Assembly (NCBI GenBank): GCA_015501605.1 | Contig: JADNRZ010000020.1 | Location: forward strand, 927,620-991,619 | Reading direction: 5' to 3' | From: Panaeolus papilionaceus | Lineage: Eukaryota; Basidiomycota; Agaricomycetes; Agaricales | DNA: 64,000 nt | Shown: positions 32,801 to 42,079 of the stretch, one piece after another | Position numbering within the stretch: position 1 is the first letter of the stretch | Layout of the letters: each line of letters begins with the position of its first letter | Notes under the pieces: generated by a model | What the model was told of the DNA's origin: nothing | Seen by the model: only the letters and a program-made list of their open reading frames with translations | Database searches by the model: none | Program-made: the position numbers and the translations under genes

Positions 32801-33880
32801 CCAGTGAGGATAGTGATGATATAAGGGCAGGTTCTTAAACTAGACACTTATAGCTTTCTAATGGTATATATGGTGTGCAGAAAAGGTGCCAAAAAAGCGG
32901 TGGAAAATGCAGCAGTAATAATGCTATTAATAAATAGGGGCAATTGATTATCAAAAAAGCGGAGCTGTTTTGGGTGATCTCCTGCAAGAAAATAAATAAA
33001 TAAAATTCAGATTCAAATACTAGGCAGCTATAGCTTTCCATTGGTATAGGTATGTCCATATAAAAGTGCCAAAAAAGCAGTGGAATAAATGCTGCAATAA
33101 TGGTGGAGGAGGAACATTAATTAGTGTGATGTCATTTGTGCCTGAGAGCAGATCAGTGATGCCAATTTCCCAAAAAAGCGAAGCTAATTAATGAGGATTG
33201 ATGAGATTAAATGGGATCAATGACATCACACTAATATTCCTGATCAGGACAAAGATTTGATTTGTAAATAGGGGCTCATTTAATCAATGCACAATAACCA
33301 GAGCAGATCTGCTGCTTCTGTGGCCAAATTTGGCAGATCGGACTGCATGAATGTATAGATATAGTGTATACCTTTCTAATGATATATATATCCACCCAAA
33401 TGGTGCCAAAAGCGAAGCAATATTGATGAAATAATTGTAGTAGGGGGAATAGGGGCTAAAAAAGCGGAAAAAGCGAACCTGATCTGCTGGGTTGCTGGTA
33501 CAATTTAGCAGATCGGATGGTGGGATCTTATAGAGGCTGTTAATAGCTTTCTAACAATATATAGATCACCCAAAATAGTGCCCAGAGCAGTGCAATATGG
33601 AGCAGGATGCTATTTGGGCCAAAGATAGGGGCTTTTCAAGTGACCCATGTAAGAAAACATTTTTATATGGATCAATGGGGATCATATGCGGAAGGCTGCG
33701 TTCAAAATTTCAGCCCAATCGGAGCAAAAATGAGCACGCTATTCACCATTTATATTATTTTTTCGATTTATTTTGATTTGTGTCCAGCTCTGAGAGTGTA
33801 TTTCCTTAATTGCTCGCCAACAACTCATCCCCCCACCCTGAAAATACCCATTCCAGGATCCTGATTTTTTTCTCTACGCC
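29840..33880. repeat. 4-kb inverted-repeat element of the 180-bp-period family, copy 2
   Basis: 29,855-31,330 (minus a nested solo LTR) is repeated in inverse orientation at 32,475-33,875: both outer ends carry ATCAGGATCCTGG and GGGTATTTTCAGGGTGGGG. The inner parts share GGCTTCATTCCTCCACA. Units with ATATATATACCATTAGAAAG-like cores recur at 30172, 30335 and 31085, and reversed at 32680, 32850, 33030, 33370 and 33550. GCTTTTTT/AAAAAAGC motifs recur in between. The loop 31,340-32,470 has no coding feature. A third, one-armed copy is at 46240-47865. Confidence 0.75.
30632..31039 (+). repeat. solo LTR (family 2)
   Basis: 408 bp, TGTCAGGGG...CCCTTACA, flanked by a perfect 5-bp duplication GCAGC (30627-30631 and 31040-31044). 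It is an inverted relative of 20311-20716. It interrupts the left arm of the 4-kb inverted-repeat element: the copy at 47041 reads straight through ATTGCAGCATTAATTGC. Confidence 0.93.
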
Positions 33881-34086
33881 CCCATACCCATATCATATCT
33901 ATCTGACAACATTTGCCCAACCCCCACCCAGCCAGATAAGCCCTAAGCCTCTATCCAGCATCCCCCATCCTTCCCCTCTATCCCCAACACCCCTACCCAT
34001 CCTCCTACCCCCGGAAATTCACCTATATCTATCTCTATACCCCCTATAATAGTCCCCCCCCCCCTTCCACCCCATCCCAAACCCTA
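33881..34086 (+). repeat. C-rich polypyrimidine tract
   Basis: About 200 bp almost free of G on this strand, with runs such as CCCCCACCC and a C9-10 run near 34058. Low complexity between the 4-kb inverted-repeat element and LINE-derived sequence. Confidence 0.8.
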
Positions 34087-34302
34087 TTGTAACAACAGCA
34101 GGTCTATCGTGCTCACTAGCACTGTGGAAGCTTCAACCTCTTGTGCTAACTAGCCTTAGCTGAAGCTTCATCCTAGCTGACATGGCTGTCTTTGTGGTGT
34201 GTTAGCTGGGCTGTTCAGGTCCCACTTCCTTTTCTTTGCCAGTTGCTTGATGGTGTCGACCACATTGATCCTGTACAGAGCATCGTTCCTGGTTGTTTGT
34301 TG

Positions 34303-34830
34303 TTTCTCCTATGGGGGAGGCTGTGCATTGGATTTAATCTCCCATGTCCATGGTTCTTCTGTTGGGAAGTACTTGAGATTGTTCTCAGGGAACATCTTGA
34401 GTAGTTCCTCACATTTGTTGAGGAAGACAGGGCATTTCCTGTTCCAGCTGCTATGACTTTTGCTTTGGAATGATACGCACCATGGAGACTTAGTCCTTCT
34501 GCAACCCTTTGTTCTGTGCCCCTCTCTGCAGGTTCCACATACCGTTGGGTTTGTGCAGTTGGCTGCCATGTGACTGAATTGTTGACAGTTCAGGCATCTG
34601 AGGGCATCTTTTGAGCAGTGTTCAGGTTCACATGTCATGTCGTGTACCACAAGGCCGTCTCTGATGGCAAGGTTGGCATCCTTGGGGCTAGTGAAGGTGA
34701 GCATAGCATGTGCACATGACTGTTTGTCATGTCTGCATTCAATTGGTTTGATCCAGCATATACTGCTGAGTGCACCTTCTTTGATGTTGTTAGTGCTGGT
34801 GACCTCAGCTACTGCTTCTCCACTTGCTAT
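34303..34830 (-). pseudogene. LINE gag (ORF1), 3' part, with CCHC zinc knuckles
   Basis: The minus frame reads SGEAVAEVTSTNNIKEGALS, then AMLTFTSPKDANLAIRDG, then the zinc knuckle CLNCQQFSHMAANC and CGTCREGHRTKGC, ending with a stop near 34305. The frame continues on the far side of the solo LTR insertion at 43140 (see 43140-43340), joining through the GCTAT duplication as NNSIASGEAV. RNA-binding ORF1 of a Tad-like LINE. Sequence to the left (34087-34302) is degenerate and unassigned. Confidence 0.8.
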
Positions 34831-34842
34831 TGTTATGTCGTC

Positions 34843-35392
34843 TGTTACGGTAGCCCGACGGGCGCTTGCGGTTAAGGCCTTTGAGCTAGTCGGAGTCGGT
34901 TCAGTCGTGCGACAAAGTTCGAGTATCGTTCTAAGAATGCCACTGCGTGCGCACGCTACGCTGGTATTGTCTTAGAAGAGAGCGAGAAGAGTAAGATCGT
35001 CGTAGAAGTTGTTGTTCTATTCGAAGTTAAAGAACTAGCTAAAGAACAATGGTATAAACTACGGTGTTTATATAGATATCTAACAAGGCTGTGCGTGTAA
35101 ACGCCAAGTAGATAAAGTGAGTCAGAAGTGTAGTCCGCAGTAGGAAATGAGTCATAAGTGTGAGAGAGATGAGTAAGAAGGTGAGTCATAGATAGGAAAA
35201 TGAAGTGGAGCGACAGCGGGAGTGAAGGTGGAGTGGGAGTCGTAGATAGGAGGAAAAGGTGGGGCTTCGGGGATAGGAAATAGACGAAATATAAGTACAA
35301 AGAGAGATGATAGTACACGAAGATAAGATGAAGAGAGATAGTAGTCCAGATAAGATAAAGAGAAGATGAAGAAGAAAAGAGTCGACGTAACA
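34843..35392 (-). repeat. 3' LTR of chromovirus
   Basis: Same length and apparently same sequence as 42080-42629. It is preceded on the minus strand by the short polypurine stretch CGGGGGTAA (35393-35401), the likely plus-strand primer. Confidence 0.95.
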
Positions 35393-35409
35393 TTACCCCC
35401 GTATTAAGA

Positions 35410-35427
35410 CTGATTGACCTCAATCAG
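35410..35427. terminator. palindrome overlapping the stop of the extra ORF
   Basis: CTGATTGACCTCAATCAG is a perfect inverted repeat (8-bp arms, CC centre) containing the TGA of the extra ORF and located just before the polypurine tract. It could be an RNA hairpin affecting termination, 3'-end formation or priming. Confidence 0.45.
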
Positions 35428-36665
35428 GTGTTGATGTTGTGGATGGCTTCGTCGCACATGTCGTCGTCGTAGTCATAGAAGTCGTCGCGCCATGAGCCGT
35501 CGTTGTTGGTGGATGATCTGGGCTGCCATTCTCCTCGTTCTCTCGATTCTCTGTCAATTCGATCCCAGGGGCGGAGTCTGGTCCATGGATTTGAAGGAGA
35601 GTTTCGATTGGAGGAGGCTTTCCTTTTTCCTTTCTTGTTCTTGATGATGGGACCGGGGCAGGAGTTAAGGCGGTGACCAGGTGCTTCCTTTCTGCAGTTC
35701 CAACAGATGAAGTCGGGACAGTCTGTTATGAAATGATCAGGAACGGGACATTTTAAGCAGAGTTGGGTGCCCTGTTTTAAGAGAGTGGCGAGGTTACTGG
35801 TGGCGACGGGGTCAAGGTTTTTGAATAGATTTTTAGGGTCGCGAGATGCGAGTTCTGGTAGAGTTGGTAGTTGGGGAATGGGAAATGAGTAGTCGTAGGA
35901 GGGGTTTTTATTATGTTTGAAAGTGTAGTTGTCGTTGGGTTCGTGACCAGCGTATTTCTTCCTTTGCTCGATGATGAGTTCCATGAGACGATTCCTGCAG
36001 TCTGGGTCGTTGAAATGTTGTTGGCAGAAGGCCTCGAACTGGCCACATCCAACGTCCCAGTTGTCAGTGGCTTTCCTGCGGAGGTTGTCGCATATTGCCA
36101 TTAACTTGAGGATCTGTTTCTTGATTTCGTTGACGTTGTTGTCCATGAAACGAAAGTGGGGCAAGTGATGATCGGAGAAAGGGAGTTTCCATGCTAGGAG
36201 GTCGTAGTCTTCTTTGGTACGGAAGATGTCGACGAACTCTTCGAAGCTGATGGTGGTGCGGTCGTGAGCGGAGCCAGGGGCGATGGAGGGTGTTTCCCAT
36301 CCTTTAGCTTGATAGAGGATGTTGGTGAGCTCGGGGTCGTTACCATTGACAATGGTGTTCTCGTGGGCTTGAACGAGAGTGTTGAGGACATCGTCGAGAC
36401 TTTGAATCTCGGGGATTTTGGATGAAGAGGCTTCACGTCGATTGGCTTCTTCTTCAAGGAGGCGTCCTCGTTGTTTGGCTTCAGCGATGAGGGTTTTGGT
36501 GCGAGCGATAAATTCCTCGTTGGACATTGATTGGGGAAAAACTGGAGAAGCGACAGTGGGAGGGTCTGAGAAGGAACCTTGAGCTGGAGAGTGGATTCGA
36601 ACGGATTTGGGGGCAGACGAGAAAGAGGAAGAGGATGCGGATTTGAGAGCGGAGGTGGTAGTCAT
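35424..36665 (-). CDS. extra ORF after integrase: second zinc-knuckle, gag-like protein
   Basis: 413 residues from ATG 36665 (MTTTSALKSASSS), starting 40 nt after the pol stop and ending 31 nt before the 3' LTR. Residues 50-110 form a charged helix (FIARTKTLIAEAKQRGRLLE). The middle is helical and gag-like (SFEEFVDIFRTKEDYDLLAW, QILKLMAICDNLRRKATDNW). Two adjacent knuckles follow: CLKCPVPDHFITDC and CWNCRKEAPGHRLNSC. A basic stretch (KNKKGKRKASSNRNS) and a very acidic C-terminus (DDFYDYDDDMCDE) complete it. It occupies the position of env in other elements but has no membrane segment. Likely a nucleic-acid-binding accessory or captured gag. The frame is open, without stops, in a recently inserted element, so it is probably maintained. 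Confidence 0.85.
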   Translation of the reverse strand: MTTTSALKSASSSSFSSAPKSVRIHSPAQGSFSDPPTVASPVFPQSMSNEEFIARTKTLIAEAKQRGRLLEEEANRREASSSKIPEIQSLDDVLNTLVQAHENTIVNGNDPELTNILYQAKGWETPSIAPGSAHDRTTISFEEFVDIFRTKEDYDLLAWKLPFSDHHLPHFRFMDNNVNEIKKQILKLMAICDNLRRKATDNWDVGCGQFEAFCQQHFNDPDCRNRLMELIIEQRKKYAGHEPNDNYTFKHNKNPSYDYSFPIPQLPTLPELASRDPKNLFKNLDPVATSNLATLLKQGTQLCLKCPVPDHFITDCPDFICWNCRKEAPGHRLNSCPGPIIKNKKGKRKASSNRNSPSNPWTRLRPWDRIDRESRERGEWQPRSSTNNDGSWRDDFYDYDDDMCDEAIHNINT

Positions 36666-36705
36666 GTTGTTTGTAGAGGAGTAGTTGTCGGTTGAACTGG
36701 GGAGT

Positions 36706-39700
36706 CTAGGTAAGTTTGTGACGCTTTTTATAAGGTAGGAGAATGTCAGGGGCATTGGCAAGGTGAGATTCTGGTTCCCATGAATTGTGGAACGGTGTGA
36801 AACCTTTCCATGAAACAAAGTATTCTCTGTTGTTCTGCTTTCCACGGTGTTTGTGAATTCGGTCAAGTTCATATTCTTCTTCTCCGCCGATGATGTCCGG
36901 TGGCGGTTGGGGGAAGTTTGGTCCGTGTTCGGGTGTTTCAGAATATTCGGAGAGAAGAGTGGCGTGGAATACGTCGTGGATCTTCCAATAGTTCGGGAGC
37001 TTGAGGCGGTACGTGACAGGTCCCAGAACTTCGGTAATTGGAAAGGGTCCTTCTCTCTTGGTTGAGATCTTCTTATTGTGCCCGAGTTTCAGGTTTCGGG
37101 AGTCTAGCCAGACTAGGTCTCCTTTCTTGAATGGCGTGAACGGGTTCTTGCTGAAGTTGATCATTCTATTTCTGGCAAACGTGTGGGCGGCGATAGCTTC
37201 CTGTCGGATTTTGAGGAGGGAAGCGAGCTTCTTGTCCACAGAAGGGTAGACCGTGTGTTCGAAGGCCAAAGGGATCTGTGTGGGACTCGTTCCTAGCATA
37301 AGTTCGAAAGGGGAATGAGTGCGGTCAGAGTGTCGTCGGTTGTTATGAGTGAATTCAAGAGTGGGGAGTGCATCGGGCCAAGATTCGGGGTTCGTGATAC
37401 AATAGATGGAGAGGTATACTTCGATTTCTTGGTTAAAACGTTCTGTGGTGCCGTCTGTTTGGGGGTGATAGGCTGTGGAAAGTTTGGATTCGACGTTGAG
37501 GAGTCTGAGAAGTTCTTTGAAGGCATGGGCTGCGAATCTGGGGTCGCGATCTGAAGTGATAGAGTCTGGGAGTCCAAATCTTTTGTAAAGGTTATCGAGT
37601 AAAAGTTTGGCTGTGCCTTCGGCGGTGATCGTTTTGGAGCAAGGAATAAGAATTACCCCCTTCGTAAGGCCGTGGTCCACCACGGATAAAATAGAGTCGT
37701 ATCCGAGGGATGGCGGTAGGTCGGTGATTAGGTCCATTGATGTCTGGGCGAAGGGTTTTAATGATTCTGGAGCGGGGATCGGCATCAAGGTGGGTCGTGC
37801 AGGGTTCCGATTGATCTTGAACTGTTGGCAGGTGGAGCATCCTTTGACGTAGGCGGAGATAAATCGACGCATACCAGGCCACCAATATGATGTGGCGACG
37901 GCGTTGTAAGTTTCAATTTGGCCAGGATGTCCAGCAGTGACGGGATCGTGGAAGTGCATGACGATGGATTTTCTAAGTTCTTGGTCGTTCGGGACATAGA
38001 CCTTGTCCTTGTAGAAGAGGAGTTTCCCGTGGTCTCCTTCTTCGAAGGACCAATCGTTGATCGAGGTGCCGGAGGTGACATTGGTGTTCTTCAACAGTGT
38101 TTCTAGAGCTTCCATGGCGTTTTTGTCGAGGGGTCGTGCTTCGGTGATTTGCTTCTGGAGTTCAGTGTCGATAAGGTTGATAAACAGGGTTTCTGGGAGC
38201 ATCGTGATGTCGGTGTTTTCTTCGTTTTCTCCTTCTGGAATAAGGTCAGGTCGTCGTGAGAGCGCGTCAGATTGGATCATTTTATGGCCAGGCATGTGTT
38301 CGAGTTTGATGTCGTATTCAGAGAGGATAAGGAACCATCTTGCTTGTCGTCGGTTAAGGTTCTGGGGGGAGCGCCAGTACGTGAGGTTCTTGTGGTCAGA
38401 GTGTACGACAGTCATGTGAGGGGATCCCAGGATGTAATGTTTCCATTCTTCGAGCGCTCGAATAACTCCAAGGAGTTCTCGGTCGAAGACTTGGTAGTTC
38501 TGTTCGGCTGGAGAGAAAGAACGAGAGAGGAAACATACAGGGTGTCGTTTTCCGTTGCTGTCGGTTTGGGTGAGAACAGCTCCATAAGCATATTGAGATG
38601 CGTCAGCCTCGATTTGAAATGGTCGGTTCTGATCAGGCATCGCGAGGACTGGTTCCTTACTGAATCGGTCTTTGAGGTTGTCAAATGCGGTCTGGTGGGT
38701 CTCTGTCCAGATGAAAGGTCGGTCTTTTCGGAGTAAGTCGTTCAGGGGTCTAGCGAGATCGGAGTAGTGTCGGATGAATTTTCGGTAGAAGTTGCCAAAG
38801 CCTAGGAACGACCGGACTTGTTTGAGAGTCTTTGGGGTCGGCCAGTCTTTAATACCGGAGATCTTGGCGGGGTCCATGGAGATCTTGTTATGTTCGATGA
38901 TAAATCCTAGGTAGGCGATCTTGGTTTTGTTGAATTCGCATTTTTCAGGTTTCAGGTAGAGGTCGTTTTCTTTCATGATCTGGAGTACTTCTTTGGTGTA
39001 TTTTTCGAGGTCTTGTTCGTTTGTGGCATAGATCAAGATGTCGTCCATGTAGATGATGATATAACCGTTTTCGACTTGTCGGATAAAGATGTTGTCCATC
39101 ATCGATTGGAAGGTCGCTGGGGAGTTGCAAAGGCCGAAGAACATAACAAGGGGTTCAAAGAGTCCGTACTTGGTCTTGAAGGCCGCCTTCCATTCATCTC
39201 CTTCCTTGATTCGGATGTTGTTGTAGCCCCATCGAACGTCAAGTTTAGTGAAATATTTGGCGTCTCGGAGTTTATCCATAAGGTCGGTGACAAGGGGGAG
39301 AGGGTAGGCGTTTTTAATGGTTCCTTCGTTCAAATGTCGGTAGTCTTGGCATGGGCGTAGCTTGCCATCCTTTTTTGCAACATAGAAAAATCCTGCGGCT
39401 TCAGGGGATTCGCTATGTCGGATGGTTCCCTTGGCAAGGTGTTCATCGAGGAACTGTTTGGTGACATCGTCCTGTTCTCGGTTGAGGGAGTAAACCTTTG
39501 CGGATTTGTGGACGAAATCGGGTTTGAGCTTGATCTCGTGATCCCAGGGTTTGTGCGCCGGTAAGGTCGAAGAGGCTTCTTCACTGAAAACGGAAATCCA
39601 AGGGTGGTATTCAGGTGGAACGATCTTGGTCAGGTCGGTTTCGTCGGTTTTCTTGTCAAATTTCTGGGCAAAGGCTTGGGAGTGTGTCAGGGTAGTGTCG

Positions 39701-40326
39701 ATCCAGATTTCTTTGGTTTCTTCTGTTGGTTCCCCTTCCATAAAGGAGATGATCAGGTCGTCGGTCGTAAGTCGGTCTGGTCTGGTCAGGGTAGTGTTCT
39801 TTCCAAGCATCTTCTTAACATGGAGTTCCAGTTGAGAGATGGTTCGTTCTTCGATGATAATCGAGTCGGTTGGGTACCAGTCAGGAATCGGGTTCTTCGT
39901 GCTGTTCAGGCAATCTTCTATGTCAGGTTCGTTCTCGATCGGGGTCCGCCAGTTCAGGGAGGCATTCTTCCAGTCGATCTCGGGGTTCGTGTCTTGCAAC
40001 CAAGGTAGCCCCAAGATAATCTTCTGATTTCCTAACCCAGTAATTAGGAATTCTGTCTTCTTAATTTTGTCGTAGATCTTCATATTTAGTGTTGTTCGGT
40101 GGGTGATTGTGCCCTTCTTGTTCGGTGTGCCATCAACGTTTCGGACTAGGATTGGTGTTCTGAGTGGGGTCTGAGGAAGGTCGTGGAGTTTCGCAAACGA
40201 TTGGTCAATGAAAATGCCTGCAGCTCCGGAGTCGAGGAGTGCTTGGGTATGCAAGGGTTCGGCGGTTCTCAGTTGTTCACACTCGATAGTCACAGGGACA
40301 GAAAAGGATTCATTGTGAGCTATCAA
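36706..40326 (-). CDS. chromovirus pol (PR-RT-RNase H-IN-chromodomain)
   Basis: 1206 codons open from 40326. The frame is actually open back into the gag end (about 40380), and the first codon here is not ATG, so translation probably needs a -1 shift near GGATTTTTCCTAA at the gag stop. Protease: ALLDSGAAGIFID. RT: FTKLDVRWGYNNIRI and IIIYMDDILIY (YMDD). RNase H: FQIEADASQYAYGAVL, RELLGVIRALEEW and VVHSDHKNL. Integrase: a HHCC-type finger ending CSTCQQFK, then MDLITDLPPS, TSDRDPRF and the YHPQTDGTTERFNQEIE region (DDE). C-terminal chromodomain: YELDRIHKHRG and YFVSWKGFTPFHNSWEPE, which would steer integration to modified histones. No stop or frameshift inside; probably functional. Confidence 0.95.
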   Translation of the reverse strand: MIAHNESFSVPVTIECEQLRTAEPLHTQALLDSGAAGIFIDQSFAKLHDLPQTPLRTPILVRNVDGTPNKKGTITHRTTLNMKIYDKIKKTEFLITGLGNQKIILGLPWLQDTNPEIDWKNASLNWRTPIENEPDIEDCLNSTKNPIPDWYPTDSIIIEERTISQLELHVKKMLGKNTTLTRPDRLTTDDLIISFMEGEPTEETKEIWIDTTLTHSQAFAQKFDKKTDETDLTKIVPPEYHPWISVFSEEASSTLPAHKPWDHEIKLKPDFVHKSAKVYSLNREQDDVTKQFLDEHLAKGTIRHSESPEAAGFFYVAKKDGKLRPCQDYRHLNEGTIKNAYPLPLVTDLMDKLRDAKYFTKLDVRWGYNNIRIKEGDEWKAAFKTKYGLFEPLVMFFGLCNSPATFQSMMDNIFIRQVENGYIIIYMDDILIYATNEQDLEKYTKEVLQIMKENDLYLKPEKCEFNKTKIAYLGFIIEHNKISMDPAKISGIKDWPTPKTLKQVRSFLGFGNFYRKFIRHYSDLARPLNDLLRKDRPFIWTETHQTAFDNLKDRFSKEPVLAMPDQNRPFQIEADASQYAYGAVLTQTDSNGKRHPVCFLSRSFSPAEQNYQVFDRELLGVIRALEEWKHYILGSPHMTVVHSDHKNLTYWRSPQNLNRRQARWFLILSEYDIKLEHMPGHKMIQSDALSRRPDLIPEGENEENTDITMLPETLFINLIDTELQKQITEARPLDKNAMEALETLLKNTNVTSGTSINDWSFEEGDHGKLLFYKDKVYVPNDQELRKSIVMHFHDPVTAGHPGQIETYNAVATSYWWPGMRRFISAYVKGCSTCQQFKINRNPARPTLMPIPAPESLKPFAQTSMDLITDLPPSLGYDSILSVVDHGLTKGVILIPCSKTITAEGTAKLLLDNLYKRFGLPDSITSDRDPRFAAHAFKELLRLLNVESKLSTAYHPQTDGTTERFNQEIEVYLSIYCITNPESWPDALPTLEFTHNNRRHSDRTHSPFELMLGTSPTQIPLAFEHTVYPSVDKKLASLLKIRQEAIAAHTFARNRMINFSKNPFTPFKKGDLVWLDSRNLKLGHNKKISTKREGPFPITEVLGPVTYRLKLPNYWKIHDVFHATLLSEYSETPEHGPNFPQPPPDIIGGEEEYELDRIHKHRGKQNNREYFVSWKGFTPFHNSWEPESHLANAPDILLPYKKRHKLT

Positions 40327-40373
40327 AGCAGAGCAAACTGATACATAAGGTTTAGACGTCGAGGCGAAACCTT

Positions 40374-41543
40374 TTAGGAAAAATCCTGTTCTTGCATTTC
40401 GGAGGCAAATTCGGCGCGCTGTTCTTCGTTCAAGTCCTGATAGAAAGTGCGGATGTATTTAGCGAAATCCTTCGGGTTTCTAGTCGGGGCGGTGTCGCGG
40501 TTGCTGGTGTTCTGGTTCTGGTTTGTTTTCTTGAGATCGCGGTTAGGGCAGAATTTGGAGATATGACCTGGTTGGTGACAGCGGAAGCAGGTGCCGTTCT
40601 TCATGTGGTCTGCACGTTCAACTTCAGTGAGATTGATTTGTTTGGAATTGGCAAATCTGAACCCCATTTGGTTAGAGGTGAAGCGTTTGGCAGGTTTCTT
40701 GTCGAATGGGAAAGGAAAAGATTCCCTCCAACGGGCGTCCACTTCGGCTGCTCGATCCATCCATTCCTTCAGGGTGTAGGGGTTGTATCCATTGTTGCGA
40801 ATTCTGTCCAAGATTGGTTTCTTGAGAGAGTCTTGATAAATCCCAATCAGCAGGTCTTCCATCGGATCGAGGTTATCATCGGGGTCGGTGTGAGGGAAGG
40901 CGTAGCCTGCAGTGATCATGAGGTTCTTGAAGGCAGTGTTGTGTGATTCGACGTTTCCTTCTTGTTGGATGTTCTTGAGATCTTTCCTTGCATGGTCATG
41001 TCCGAGTCGCGGGGCGAAGTCTTCAGTAAATTTTCGAAGGAAGTCATTGAATCTTCCATAGGAGACTGCGGTCCTGTTTCTTTGGGCTTCATCGAACTTT
41101 CCAGCTAGGAAGCAGCGTTTCCAGTCCATTGCTTCTCTATCTCCCTTTGGTCCTTCGGCAAAGTATGATAAGATGAAGGCGATCTTCAGGTCATCGTTGT
41201 TGTAGATGTGTCGATTGATGTGGAGATAGGATCGGCATTCGGTGATAAAATGCTTGGTCTTGGTGCGGTCTCCTGTGAATTTCTCGGGTGCGCCGAGGTT
41301 GACTTCTTTCTTCAGGGCGTTTTTAAACGCTTCTGCAGCTGGATCGTCTTGTGGACCGTTACCGGGATCAGGGTTACCAGAAGGATCGGGGTCACCTGGT
41401 CCTTCGTCGTCAGTTTCTGGTTGAGGATCTCCTCCAGGTGGTCCTGTCAGTCCTCTCTGGGAACGATCTTGGACAGCTCCTCTAGGTCTTGAAGAAGAGG
41501 CAGAGCGGCCTCCTGGGGGCTGAGTGAGAGTCGCAGTTGCCAT
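40374..41543 (-). CDS. chromovirus gag
   Basis: 389 residues from the first in-frame ATG (MATATLTQPPGGR). An acidic, Pro/Gly/Asp-rich N-terminal part is followed by the capsid-like retrotransposon gag domain (about residues 95-290, FTGDRTKTKHFITECRSYL to EWMDRAAEVDARW). One CCHC knuckle CFRCHQPGHISKFC follows near residue 325. The same frame is open upstream to about 42035 without an ATG (Glu/Pro-rich), so a longer product through splicing or non-AUG initiation is possible. The stop TAA at 40374 overlaps the pol frame, which is in -1 relative to gag. Forms the virus-like particle. Confidence 0.92.
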   Translation of the reverse strand: MATATLTQPPGGRSASSSRPRGAVQDRSQRGLTGPPGGDPQPETDDEGPGDPDPSGNPDPGNGPQDDPAAEAFKNALKKEVNLGAPEKFTGDRTKTKHFITECRSYLHINRHIYNNDDLKIAFILSYFAEGPKGDREAMDWKRCFLAGKFDEAQRNRTAVSYGRFNDFLRKFTEDFAPRLGHDHARKDLKNIQQEGNVESHNTAFKNLMITAGYAFPHTDPDDNLDPMEDLLIGIYQDSLKKPILDRIRNNGYNPYTLKEWMDRAAEVDARWRESFPFPFDKKPAKRFTSNQMGFRFANSKQINLTEVERADHMKNGTCFRCHQPGHISKFCPNRDLKKTNQNQNTSNRDTAPTRNPKDFAKYIRTFYQDLNEEQRAEFASEMQEQDFS

Positions 41544-42066
41544 ACTGGTAGAAAATGAAGGGATTTCCGTGCTGAAGACTGGGGTCCTGGTGATAGTGTA
41601 GTCCAGTTCTCTGGGATCGTATGGTTCAATTGGTTGACTGAGGGCAAGGGAGACGTCAAGGGGTTGTTCGGGTTCTTTCAAGGGTTCTTCTGGTGTGCCT
41701 GGGATTTCTTCTGGTTCGTTCGTGGGTTCAGTAGGTTCTGGGGTCTCTGGGGATTCTCTTGGTTCGCTGGCTGATACTGGGGTGTCAAGTTCTTCTTGTT
41801 CGTTGGTCTGGGATTCCAGTTCGGTTTCTGGGTCTGGTTCGGAGAGAGGGTCGTTAGTCTTCTGTTGTTCTTTCTTGGACGTTTCTAATTTTCCCCAGGG
41901 TTTCTTCTTTCTGAGCGGGAATCGTAATCCTCTGCTGCTAGTTGATACAGGAGAGGTAGCTTGGCTGGAGGTTCCTGATCGAGGTCTGGTGCTGGTGTTC
42001 TTCTTCCGGGTTGCCGTTTTGTATGAGAGGTGCCGTCTCGTAAATTACGGACGGTGTGCGTTGGGG

Positions 42067-42079
42067 TAGCTAGTTCTTT
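42067..42079 (-). other. self-complementary primer-binding site
   Basis: The 13 nt directly inside the 5' LTR read AAAGAACTAGCTA in the element RNA and are a perfect complement of LTR bases 42278-42266 (TAGCTAGTTCTTT) near the presumed mRNA 5' end. There is no TGG-type tRNA 3'-end match next to the LTR. This is the arrangement of Tf1-type self-priming. Confidence 0.75.

Noticed and set aside
40392..40946. Plus-strand frame of 184 codons opposite gag, and many others opposite pol
   Set aside because: Antisense of the conserved gag and pol coding sequence with no recognisable motif of their own.
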